Assembly: GCA_905233445.1 (NCBI GenBank)
Contig: CAJOEP010000006.1
Span: 1-64,000 of the forward strand
DNA: 64,000 nucleotides
Direction of reading: 5' to 3'
Source of the DNA: an uncultured Bacteroidales bacterium
Lineage (GTDB): Bacteria > Bacteroidota > Bacteroidia > Bacteroidales > F082
Shown: piece by piece, positions 16,703 to 24,710 of the stretch
Position numbering within the stretch: the stretch's first letter is position 1
Layout of the letters: each line of letters starts with the position of its first letter
Made by a program: the position numbers and the translations under genes
Notes under the pieces: model-generated
The model's database searches: none
The model's input: the letters and a program-made list of their open reading frames with translations, nothing else
Told to the model about the DNA's origin: nothing

Positions 16703-17446
16703 TTATGCCTTAATATTCATAGCATTAAGCATGTTACCATAAACGGTGTTCATTGCTGTCATGCGTTTCGACAAGTCGTTGATTTGATGATTAAGTGTAT
16801 CTGTTGAATTTGCAGATGCATTGACTTTTTCGATGTAAAGTGCCATTGTGTCGTTCATCTTTCTGCTTGAGTCAGAGAACATTGCTGCGTTGGTGGCTGT
16901 CTTCGACATCTGAGCGTCGAGTTCCAAAGCTGTTTCAGATGCTTTGTTCATAGCCTTTGCATAGTTGGTTGTGGCTGCCACTGCTTCGCTCACGTCGGCA
17001 ATCTTCGATGCGTTCTCGCCGAGTTTGTTGAGACCCATGCTGAGGCGTTCCATTGTTGCCGCGTTGATGTTAGCTTTTTCAAACATCTCGTTGAGCTGTT
17101 CTGTTATGATATCGCTGTTGACATTATTGCCGCCGGCGTTGTTTGTTCTTGTTCCAGGTTTCTTAGGTGCTGTGCCGTCGCCATGGTACATGTCCCACAA
17201 CTCAGGGTAAACCAAGCTCCAATCCGGGTCCATGTGCACCGGTTCGAATGCCGAGAAGAAGAAGATGATTGCCTCTGTCAACAAACCAAGTGTCAACATT
17301 GTGTTTGCTGCGCCCGACCAGCCGAAGAGCGACATGTGGGTAAGTTTGAACAAAGCTCCAACCAAAACGATTGATGCACCAATACCATAAACTTTAGCCA
17401 TGAAGTTTTTGTACTTCTTGCTTTCTGAAAACTCTTTAAATGACAT
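16703..17446 (-). CDS. gldL: Type IX secretion / gliding motor protein GldL/PorL
   Basis: 247 residues. Two membrane helices near the N terminus (VYGIGASIVLVGALFKLTHM and NTMLTLGLLTEAIIFFFSAFEP). The second carries the membrane-embedded Glu of the LTEAIIFF segment that is thought to handle protons. A cytoplasmic coiled-coil-rich tail follows. GldL5-GldM2 is the rotary motor of the T9SS. It is located between gldK and gldM in the conserved order. Confidence 0.97.
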   Translation of the reverse strand: MSFKEFSESKKYKNFMAKVYGIGASIVLVGALFKLTHMSLFGWSGAANTMLTLGLLTEAIIFFFSAFEPVHMDPDWSLVYPELWDMYHGDGTAPKKPGTRTNNAGGNNVNSDIITEQLNEMFEKANINAATMERLSMGLNKLGENASKIADVSEAVAATTNYAKAMNKASETALELDAQMSKTATNAAMFSDSSRKMNDTMALYIEKVNASANSTDTLNHQINDLSKRMTAMNTVYGNMLNAMNIKA

Positions 17447-17486
17447 ATTTCCTAATTTTTTAATTTATTTTCTTTTTTTGATGTTA

Positions 17487-18860
17487 TCAATTATAAACTC
17501 TTGACGCCTTATTCGGGTTGTCGCCTTTCTGACGGCCAAGGTAAGGCTGGATGCAGCGGAATCCGATGTAGCACTTCGCTGTGTCCTGATACTCGTAGGC
17601 GCGTGTCGTCACTTCGAGGTAATAGGCCACGTCTTTCCATGAGCCGCCGCGGATGACCTTTCTCTTCATTATCGGGTCGTCGTTCTCGTTGGCGTTGTAT
17701 GTAAACTGCGGGTTCATGTCCCACATTGCGTTATATGCTGATGGGTCGAATGCGCTTGAAGTCCATTCCGACACGTTGCCTGCCATGTCGTACAAGCCCC
17801 AGTCGTTGGCCGGATAATGTCCCACGATGACAGTGGTGAGACCGCCGTCAGCGATATAGTTGCCACGCATCGGCTTGAAGTTGGCCTTCAGGCAACCGCG
17901 TTCGTTACGTGTGTATGGACCGCCCCATGGATACGGGTTGAGTTGGTGACCGCCGCGTGCCGCCCATTCCCACTCAGCCTCTGTAGGAAGACGGAACTCT
18001 GACATGCCGACCTGTCCCTTGTGCTTGGCGAGGTATCTGTTGAGTTTTTCGGTGCGCCACACACAGAAAGCGTTGGCCTGGTTCCAGTTCACGCCAACCA
18101 CCGGATAATGGTCATATGCCGGATGCCAGAAATATTTTTCTGTCAACGGGTCGTTGAAAGCATATGTGTAATCATAAATCCATGCCAAAGTGTCAGGATA
18201 AATGTTAATGTCATCGGTACGGACATACACCGAACGGTCTGCAGAGCCTTTAGGACGGTTGGCAAAAGCACCGTTACGGTAGTCGGCACCTTCAACAAAA
18301 TCTTTCTTTGCGGCCGCTCTAAGGTCGATGTAGCTGTAATGGAACATGAGCTTTCTGGCATCGATTTCCTTCTTGCCATAGTAACGCTCATTCTCCGGAA
18401 TATACAGCGGTTCAAGAGCATCCCTGTAATCCTGATTGTCGCTGTGCCATTCTATCTTAGCATCCCAATTGAGAATAGCTGGCTCGTAAATCTCACCGGT
18501 CTTCTTGTTTTGAGTGATAAGATACTTGTCCGGGTCAACCTCACCGAGATAGGTACGAGCCAACGAGTCGCGGACATAACACACGAACTCACGGTACTCA
18601 TTGTTGGTGATTTCAGTCTCATCCATATAGAATGCCGACACTGAAATGGTTTTAGGCTGCGAAAAACTTGTTCCAGCCACATCCTGACCGCCAACACCCA
18701 TCGTATAGCTGCCCATAGGGACAAAAACCATACCGTAAGGGTCGGGTTGATAAAACGGTTTTGACTTCTTTCTTACGCCTACCAATTCTCCTTGATCGCC
18801 GCTAGTACTGCAACCAACAAGCATCAATGCTATTAGGCTCACTAACAAAATCTTCTTCAT
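17487..18860 (-). CDS. gldK: Type IX secretion lipoprotein GldK/PorK
   Basis: 457 residues. Lipoprotein signal LIALMLVGC at the N terminus, then a formylglycine-generating-enzyme-like (SUMF1) domain with VPMGSYTMG, EITNNEYREF, RLPTEAEWEWAARGG, YDMAGNVSEWTSS, VIRGGSWKD and IGFRC. This domain is structural in GldK, which forms the periplasmic ring with GldN. The ATG at 18860 was chosen because the longer frame would include the promoter box at 18892-18885 and would lack a leading signal peptide. It has its own promoter inside the porP-gld cluster. Confidence 0.95.
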   Translation of the reverse strand: MKKILLVSLIALMLVGCSTSGDQGELVGVRKKSKPFYQPDPYGMVFVPMGSYTMGVGGQDVAGTSFSQPKTISVSAFYMDETEITNNEYREFVCYVRDSLARTYLGEVDPDKYLITQNKKTGEIYEPAILNWDAKIEWHSDNQDYRDALEPLYIPENERYYGKKEIDARKLMFHYSYIDLRAAAKKDFVEGADYRNGAFANRPKGSADRSVYVRTDDINIYPDTLAWIYDYTYAFNDPLTEKYFWHPAYDHYPVVGVNWNQANAFCVWRTEKLNRYLAKHKGQVGMSEFRLPTEAEWEWAARGGHQLNPYPWGGPYTRNERGCLKANFKPMRGNYIADGGLTTVIVGHYPANDWGLYDMAGNVSEWTSSAFDPSAYNAMWDMNPQFTYNANENDDPIMKRKVIRGGSWKDVAYYLEVTTRAYEYQDTAKCYIGFRCIQPYLGRQKGDNPNKASRVYN

Positions 18861-18884
18861 TTTATTCCTTTTTAAAAAAGTTTT

Positions 18885-18918
18885 CAAAAGTATAATATTT
18901 TTACCAATTCTCGACAAA
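18885..18918 (-). promoter_or_regulatory. Internal promoter before gldK
   Basis: Minus strand TTTG (18918-18915), 22-nt spacer, TACTTTTG (18892-18885). The expected start near 18878 lies about 18 nt before the gldK ATG. It would let gldKLMN be expressed independently of porP. Confidence 0.6.
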
Positions 18919-18954
18919 AACATTTCAACTTTAGCATTTTTTTATCAACATTTT

Positions 18955-19914
18955 TTATAAGTATCTGATACTCCGATAGATACGAGGATGCTTATCAAGG
19001 TCAAGCTTGAAGTTATAGCTGATTGACACCTCGTGCGAACCGGGTAATTTCAGTCCCATAGTGTTGATATCATATGCATAATTGATATGTATTCCTTTAA
19101 TTACAAAGCCAACCAACAGGTCTATCGACTCCTGATACCTGTAGTTAACGCCGAAACTCACAATATTATTGTACCACAGTCTTGCCCCAACATTAAACTG
19201 CGTCGAAGCGATGTCGCTGAGCACCAACATCGACGGGTTGAGCACGAATTTCGGATTGAAAAACTGATACTCGTATCCTGCTGCGAGATAGAAGGTTCTG
19301 TCGCCGACAAAACTTGCACTTGAGGATGATTTGCCTTCAAGCGCTTTGCCTTTTGCCTCAAGCAGATTCGTCGATGAAAGAGCTACATAAAAAGTCTCCG
19401 GAACCATGTAATACAAACCGAAATTGAAATCCAGAAGCATGTCGCTCTGTTCCTTTGTCGGAATGACAGGGTCGTTGTCGTTCAATGGCTTAGCTTTTCC
19501 AAAATCTACAGTACGGTTGTTCATTGCAAATGCTAGACCTATACCCAATGTGCCGGGACCAATATCGAGATGATATGAATAGCCGAGGTTCACCCCGATA
19601 CTGTTCTCAAAACCCAATTGGTCTCTCATCAGAGACAAGCCGACACCGCCGCCCAAAACCTTAATAGGCATGTCGGCAGAAGCCAAAAACGTTATTGGCG
19701 ACACCACCTGACCGGTGACATCGTCCTTAAAACCCGTCCACTGGTTGCGATAAATGCCCATCGCGTTGACACCCTCACTCATACCGTAGAATCCGGGATT
19801 TATAACTGCATAAGAATCACTGTAATTGGTGAAAATCGGGACCTGCTGCGCATGCGACAAGCCCGCCGTCAAGACGACGATTACCAATAACAATATGTAT
19901 TTTATTCTATGCAT
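18955..19914 (-). CDS. porP: PorP/SprF family type IX secretion outer-membrane protein
   Basis: 319 residues with a signal peptide (GLSHAQQ). The start VPIFTNYSDSYAVINPGFYGMSEGVNAMGIYRNQW is the diagnostic PorP/SprF motif, and the remainder is a predicted 14-strand beta barrel. PorP-family proteins link the T9SS or its surface-anchored substrates to the outer membrane. It stands immediately upstream of gldK, the arrangement known from Porphyromonas (porP-porK-porL-porM-porN). No good -7 box is seen upstream. Confidence 0.93.
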   Translation of the reverse strand: MHRIKYILLLVIVVLTAGLSHAQQVPIFTNYSDSYAVINPGFYGMSEGVNAMGIYRNQWTGFKDDVTGQVVSPITFLASADMPIKVLGGGVGLSLMRDQLGFENSIGVNLGYSYHLDIGPGTLGIGLAFAMNNRTVDFGKAKPLNDNDPVIPTKEQSDMLLDFNFGLYYMVPETFYVALSSTNLLEAKGKALEGKSSSSASFVGDRTFYLAAGYEYQFFNPKFVLNPSMLVLSDIASTQFNVGARLWYNNIVSFGVNYRYQESIDLLVGFVIKGIHINYAYDINTMGLKLPGSHEVSISYNFKLDLDKHPRIYRSIRYL

Positions 19915-19986
19915 TGAGTGTTATAACGCTTCTTTTGTCAAATTATTGTATTTATCAACAAGTTTTCAACACCTTATTAATATTAA

Positions 19987-21456
19987 TCACCTGAAGAGCC
20001 TTATGATATCGTTGCCGTTGGCGTATATCAGCAATAACAGCAAGAAGATGAATCCTATTGTTGTGGCTCTTTCGAGGAATTTGTCGCTTGGTTTGCGTCC
20101 TGTTATCACTTCCCATATGAGGAAAAGCACATGGCCGCCGTCGAGTCCAGGAATCGGGAGTATGTTCATCACCGCGAGGATGATGGAGAGGAACGCTGTC
20201 AGACGCCAGAACTGTTCCCAGATGAAGTGGTCGGGGAAGATGCTTCCGATGGTGATGAAGCCACCGAGGCTCTCATATGCTCCTGTGCTCGGTTTCACTA
20301 TGAGTTTCAGCTGTTTCCAATAGTCGCTAAGCTCTTTGCCCGTCTTTCTGAATCCTTCCGGGATAGCCTGCCAGAAAGTATATTCCTTGGTCGAAATCTG
20401 GAGTATCTGAGCGGCATAGACACCGATTGTGGCATCGCCTCCGACATGTGTCAAAACCGTAAGGGTGTCGTCAACTCTCACTATTCTCAAGTCAACATCC
20501 TCACCTTTATAGTTTACTATCTCTCTCTTAAAGTCTTGGAAATAAGGCGTTTCCACCTCATTGATGCCGATTATTCGGTCGTTTTCGAGCAGTCCTGCTT
20601 TCTCGGCATACGAGCCGTTGGCGAAGCCGCCCACCACGAATGGCAACCTCATGTTGATGAACATCGAGCGTGCCTTAAGTATCTTGTTTATAGCATCTTC
20701 AGGCAATTCGACCTGTACATTTCTGCCGTCGCGCTCAACTTCGATATATTGTGGTTTTTCCAGCACTATCGTCATTGGAATCTGGCTGAAATCCTCTACA
20801 TATTGGCCGTCGATGGAGAGTATCTTGTCGCCGTCGCGCAGCCCGATGCTGTATCCAAGGCTATCGACAGCGATGCCGTATTTGTTGACTTCCGCTGTCG
20901 AGACGTACTGTTCGCCATAGCTCGCGATAAGCCCGATATATATCAGAATTGCCAGGATTACATTCATGCACACGCCGCCGATCATGATGATGAGACGCTG
21001 CCATGCCGGCTTGGTGCGGAACTCCCACGGCTGGGGTTCCTGTGCCATCTGTGCCTGGTCCATCGACTCGTCGATCATGCCTGCTATCTTGCAGTAGCCG
21101 CCGAGCGGAACCCAGCCGAGGCCGAACTCCGTCGCGTCCTCAGCCCTGCGCCAGTCGTCCTCAGGCAGAGTGTTGAGGTCTATTTTCTCGTAAGTGTATT
21201 CCTTTTTGTTTGTTACCGGGTCTATCCTCTCATGAGTGATATATTTTTCAGGCTCGTTTTTGCAAAAAAACTTGAATCTCCACCTGCCATTCACTTTTTT
21301 AGCTCTGAAAATAGAGAATTTCCAATCAAAAAACATGTAAAACTTCTCCACTCTCACCCCGAATATGCGCGATGCGATGAAATGCCCGAATTCATGGATG
21401 ATTACGAGTATCGACAGTGCTAAAATAAGCTGGATTATCTTTATCAAAATCGTCAT
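19987..21456 (-). CDS. rseP: RIP metalloprotease RseP (site-2 protease)
   Basis: 489 residues. Zinc motif HEFGH at 21-25 in the first membrane helix, PDZ region in the periplasmic part, and the second active-site motif NILPIPGLDGGH (Asp about 438) near the C-terminal helices. Site-2 proteases cleave membrane-embedded anti-sigma factors and signal-peptide remnants. The N-terminal insert (about 40-130) is longer than in E. coli, as is common in Bacteroidetes. A TATTTTTG box lies 27-34 nt upstream. Confidence 0.95.
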   Translation of the reverse strand: MTILIKIIQLILALSILVIIHEFGHFIASRIFGVRVEKFYMFFDWKFSIFRAKKVNGRWRFKFFCKNEPEKYITHERIDPVTNKKEYTYEKIDLNTLPEDDWRRAEDATEFGLGWVPLGGYCKIAGMIDESMDQAQMAQEPQPWEFRTKPAWQRLIIMIGGVCMNVILAILIYIGLIASYGEQYVSTAEVNKYGIAVDSLGYSIGLRDGDKILSIDGQYVEDFSQIPMTIVLEKPQYIEVERDGRNVQVELPEDAINKILKARSMFINMRLPFVVGGFANGSYAEKAGLLENDRIIGINEVETPYFQDFKREIVNYKGEDVDLRIVRVDDTLTVLTHVGGDATIGVYAAQILQISTKEYTFWQAIPEGFRKTGKELSDYWKQLKLIVKPSTGAYESLGGFITIGSIFPDHFIWEQFWRLTAFLSIILAVMNILPIPGLDGGHVLFLIWEVITGRKPSDKFLERATTIGFIFLLLLLIYANGNDIIRLFR

Positions 21457-21482
21457 TTTCCCACTATAAAATTTTTAAACTG

Positions 21483-21490
21483 CAAAAATA
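21483..21490 (-). promoter_or_regulatory. rseP -7 box
   Basis: Minus strand TATTTTTG, with the start expected near 21476 and a leader of about 20 nt. Confidence 0.5.
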
Positions 21491-21521
21491 CAAAAAAATA
21501 TGGAAATAATGACAGATTTTT

Positions 21522-22298
21522 TCATTTTCCTTCAAAAGAAATATAATCTTCAGGATTGAGTGGTATTCCTTTGTACCAAAGTTCGAAATGAAGATGAGGT
21601 CCTGTAGAGGTGCTTCCGCCACCGCCAAGGATGGCTATGGCATCACCGGCTTTCACCAAATCGCCGGTCTTACACATCACGGAAGCGTTGTGTTTATAAA
21701 CGGATATGATATTCATATCATGCTGAATACCAATAATATAGCCACCTTCAAAGCTCCAATCGGAGAACACCACGGTGCCGTCGGCGGTAGCTTTGATAAC
21801 GGCATCGGCATTTGCCACTACATCGACACCAAAATGCTTGTTGTTGGCATTGAAATGATTAGTAACCAGCACATTGCTTATTGGCGCAAAAAACAGCGGC
21901 ATGCTGAAGCTGTTGTCGGGGATTAAGGTGTTTGTGAAGCTCATCCGTGTCAAATCCTGTTGGATGTCGTTATCAAAATCCTCGTTGTTGATGATACGTT
22001 TGAGGTTTTCGATGTATAGTTGCTGCTGATAAAACACTGTTTCGATGGAGTCGGCGCGGCGTTCCATATTGTAAACGCGTCTGTTGAGGGTGACGTCGGT
22101 GTAACCGGGAATGAGTTCGCGCAATGGCGTAAAGACGATGAGGCATGTGGTTATTGCAATGATTATCAATGAGTAAAATACCACCAAGTTGATGAATTTC
22201 ATTTTACTCATATTGAAACCGCCTTTTTCTTCATACGTATCAGGATGTATGATGACGATTTTGAATTTGCTCTTAAAATTTTTAAACCACTCTTTCAT
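21522..22298 (-). CDS. M23 family metallopeptidase (peptidoglycan endopeptidase)
   Basis: 258 residues. A cytoplasmic N-terminal segment (about 40), one membrane helix (FINLVVFYSLIIIAITTCLIVF), a short coiled region, then a LytM/M23 domain with HFGVD (about 151-155) and HLHFEL (about 233-238). The zinc ligands are all present, so it is probably active rather than an EnvC-like activator. Periplasmic cell-wall remodelling is expected. The ATG at 22298 is used, since the only in-frame upstream start is TTG. It follows the acyltransferase directly and may be part of dnaX-plsC-M23. Confidence 0.9.
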   Translation of the reverse strand: MKEWFKNFKSKFKIVIIHPDTYEEKGGFNMSKMKFINLVVFYSLIIIAITTCLIVFTPLRELIPGYTDVTLNRRVYNMERRADSIETVFYQQQLYIENLKRIINNEDFDNDIQQDLTRMSFTNTLIPDNSFSMPLFFAPISNVLVTNHFNANNKHFGVDVVANADAVIKATADGTVVFSDWSFEGGYIIGIQHDMNIISVYKHNASVMCKTGDLVKAGDAIAILGGGGSTSTGPHLHFELWYKGIPLNPEDYISFEGK

Positions 22299-22307
22299 TT
22301 TCAAAAA

Positions 22308-22862
22308 TCATTCCAAGTTAAATTTCCCGGGTGTCTTGCCCTGCATGCCGCGATAAAAATTCTCGAGAATAGGCCAGTCTTTGTCAAAATCGCCGCAAGG
22401 CATGAACGACGGACCATAGCCGCAACGTTTGGTCTTGAAGTCGATAAATCCAAGAACCACAGGCACTTGCGCCAGTTCGGCGATGTAATAGAAACCGCGT
22501 TTCCACTTATCGACGCGTTTGCGGGTGCCTTCAGGAGTTATGACGATGGTAAGGTCGTCGTATTGTCTGAAGACTGCGGCGGTTTTTACCACCATGTTAT
22601 TTCCACGGCTGCGGTCAACAGGTATTCCGCCTATTTTTCGGAGCAGCCAGCCTAATCCGGGCTTGAAGAACTCTTTTTTTATCAAGAACTTGGCATCACG
22701 GCCTTCCATCCAGAAGAAGCAACGGCCTATCACAAAATCCTCGATGCAGGTGTGCGGAGCTTCGATGACTATGCTTTTTCTCACGCCTTCGGGAAACTGT
22801 CCGACGAAGGTGAAACCTCTCATTTTTAGGTAGTTACGGCCAAACCATTTTTTAAAACTCAT
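22308..22862 (-). CDS. 1-acylglycerol-3-phosphate acyltransferase family protein
   Basis: 184 residues, short for the family. It has the acyltransferase HX4D motif (H37-TCIE-D42), the region IGGIPVDRSR, and the glycerol-phosphate-binding ITPEGTRKR (about 108-116). No clear membrane helix. It belongs to the PlsC-like superfamily and may acylate lysophospholipid or another acceptor. Its start overlaps the dnaX stop by ATGA, so it is translationally coupled to dnaX. Confidence 0.88.
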   Translation of the reverse strand: MSFKKWFGRNYLKMRGFTFVGQFPEGVRKSIVIEAPHTCIEDFVIGRCFFWMEGRDAKFLIKKEFFKPGLGWLLRKIGGIPVDRSRGNNMVVKTAAVFRQYDDLTIVITPEGTRKRVDKWKRGFYYIAELAQVPVVLGFIDFKTKRCGYGPSFMPCGDFDKDWPILENFYRGMQGKTPGKFNLE

Positions 22863-24535
22863 ATGTCGATATTCAGGCCGAGGCCATTTTTCAGGGTTAA
22901 AACATTGGGGTTATTTTCCACCATCTTCTCGAAACGGCTGCGGTCGGTGTAGGCGATGTCGTCTTTAGGTTTCTCCACGATCTCGTGCACAAGCTTGAAC
23001 TGGTTGTTGCCCAGTTCTTTTGACAGGAATTCGCGTAGATGTCCTATGTTGGTTATATCATTCACCATCAGCATGTTATCGACCTGATAATGTATTTCGA
23101 AACCGTCTTTCAGCGTTGGTTGGTATTTCCCGATGCCGGCCACGAAATTCGGTGACGTGTTTTTATGCGTCTCAACGAATTTCGTCCACGCTCCGACCAG
23201 CATCTCCTGCGTAAAAGGGTTGTTTTTGACCTCGACAGGAGCATCCGACACATCTTTCTTGGGTTCGGTGTCGAGAATGGAAATCGTTCCGGCTCGTTTC
23301 ACTCGCTGGACAGGATTAACAATATTAACAGGATTGTTTGTAGGAACGCTGTCATTCCGAGCGGAGCGAGGAATCTCGTTCTGTTGAACAGGAGCCTGCT
23401 GTACAGGTTTTTGAACCGGTTGCGGCTGAGACGGACAGCGATCCGTCTGTACGGGAATCATTTTCAACAATGCGATTTCGAGATGCAGGCGTTTGTTGTT
23501 GGCGCTTCTGAAATTGATGTCGCATTCGTTGGCGATGTCCAGCGATTTCAGCAGGAATTCGGTGCTGCAGTGCTCTGCCTGTTTGGCGTAGCGTGCTTTT
23601 AGCTGGTTGCTCACCTCCATCAGATTGATGACGCGCGCGTCCTTGCCAAGAAGCAGGTTGCGCAAATGACTCGCCATGCCCTGGATGAAATTCTGCGAGT
23701 CGAAGCCTTTGTTAATCACTTCGTTAAGAAGAAGAAGTATCGAATTGATGTCGCCCGCGAGAATGTCTTCGACCATGCCGAAATAATACTCATAGTCGAG
23801 GACATTGAGGTTGTTGATGACGTCTTTATAAGTGATGTTGTTGCCTGAGAAACTCACCATCTGGTCGAAAATCGACAGCGCGTCGCGGAGTGCTCCGTCG
23901 GCTTTTTGTGCTATGATGTTGAGTGCCTCCTCCTCTGCAGTCACGCCTTCCTTGGCAGCGATATTCTGCAGGTGTTTTGATATGTCTTCTACCGTAATGC
24001 GTTTAAAATCAAATATTTGGCAACGCGACAGAATTGTAGGGAGGATTTTGTGCTTCTCTGTTGTGGCGAGGATGAATTTGGCATACGCCGGCGGCTCTTC
24101 GAGGGTCTTCAGGAAAGCATTGAAAGCCGAAGACGACAGCATGTGGACCTCGTCGATGATATACACCTTATATTTTCCCAGTTGCGGAGGTATCCTCACC
24201 TGGTCGATGAGTGCGCGGATGTCGTCAACGCTGCTGTTCGACGCGGCGTCGAGCTCAAAGATGTTGAACGACGCGTTGTTGTTGAAGCTCACACACGACT
24301 CGCATTCGTTGCACGCCTCCATGTCGTCGGTGGGATGCAAGCAGTTGATGGTCTTGGCCATGATGCGGGCGCATGTCGTTTTTCCGACACCACGCGGGCC
24401 GCAAAACAGGAACGCCTGCGCCAGGGTGTTGGTGCGGATGGCGTTCTGCAGCGTCGAGGTGATGGCATGCTGACCCACCACGCTCTCAAATGTAGTCGGC
24501 CTGTATTTCCTTGCCGATACGATAAAATTTTCCAT
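22859..24535 (-). CDS. dnaX: DNA polymerase III subunits gamma and tau
   Basis: 558 residues. Clamp-loader ATPase with GPRGVGKT (46-53), the zinc-finger cysteines in CLHPTDDMEACNECESC, Walker B DEVH, SRC and sensor motifs, then the collar domain and a tau-like C-terminal part. The linker (about 355-440) is rich in Pro/Gln and contains two intergenic-type repeats in frame. One is the palindrome at 23428-23454 (residues about 361-369). The other is the element at 23350-23377, encoding EIPRSARND (about 387-395). The reading frame is intact. The acyltransferase gene overlaps its stop. Confidence 0.97.
   Translation of the reverse strand: MENFIVSARKYRPTTFESVVGQHAITSTLQNAIRTNTLAQAFLFCGPRGVGKTTCARIMAKTINCLHPTDDMEACNECESCVSFNNNASFNIFELDAASNSSVDDIRALIDQVRIPPQLGKYKVYIIDEVHMLSSSAFNAFLKTLEEPPAYAKFILATTEKHKILPTILSRCQIFDFKRITVEDISKHLQNIAAKEGVTAEEEALNIIAQKADGALRDALSIFDQMVSFSGNNITYKDVINNLNVLDYEYYFGMVEDILAGDINSILLLLNEVINKGFDSQNFIQGMASHLRNLLLGKDARVINLMEVSNQLKARYAKQAEHCSTEFLLKSLDIANECDINFRSANNKRLHLEIALLKMIPVQTDRCPSQPQPVQKPVQQAPVQQNEIPRSARNDSVPTNNPVNIVNPVQRVKRAGTISILDTEPKKDVSDAPVEVKNNPFTQEMLVGAWTKFVETHKNTSPNFVAGIGKYQPTLKDGFEIHYQVDNMLMVNDITNIGHLREFLSKELGNNQFKLVHEIVEKPKDDIAYTDRSRFEKMVENNPNVLTLKNGLGLNIDI
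23350..23377 (-). repeat. REP-like element (family A) inside dnaX
   Basis: In dnaX direction it reads GAGATTCCTCGCTCC then GCTCGGAATGACA. The same consensus is found in intergenic copies at 33320-33348, 33371-33401 (inverted) and 36443-36476. Here it is in frame and codes EIPRSARND. Confidence 0.85.
23428..23454 (-). repeat. Palindromic repeat (family C) inside dnaX
   Basis: AGACGGA/TCCGTCT inverted repeat followed on plus by TGTACGGG. It resembles the intergenic palindrome at 37267-37293, which is followed by CGTACGGG. In frame in the dnaX linker, coding about PVQTDRCPS. Confidence 0.6.
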
Positions 24536-24641
24536 TCAAAAACAGCCTTTTATTCAGCTTGTAAAATTACAAATATTTTCTCAAATCGGGACACGTTTTT
24601 ATATTTTTTTAAAAAAAAGAGAATTATACCGACGAATTTGT

Positions 24642-24649
24642 TATTTTTG
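24642..24649 (+). promoter_or_regulatory. -7 box for porW
   Basis: TATTTTTG followed by CAG, in the dnaX/porW divergent gap. It gives a leader of about 55 nt to the ATG at 24711. Confidence 0.5.
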
Positions 24650-24710
24650 CAGTTTCGGATAATACGCAAAAAATAAAGTGACATTTTTATAGTTATTTTA
24701 GAAAAACGAA

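Noticed and set aside
20131-21423. 430-codon plus-strand open frame
   Set aside because: It lies wholly antisense to rseP, whose protein is clearly conserved. No domain or signal is recognisable in the translation.
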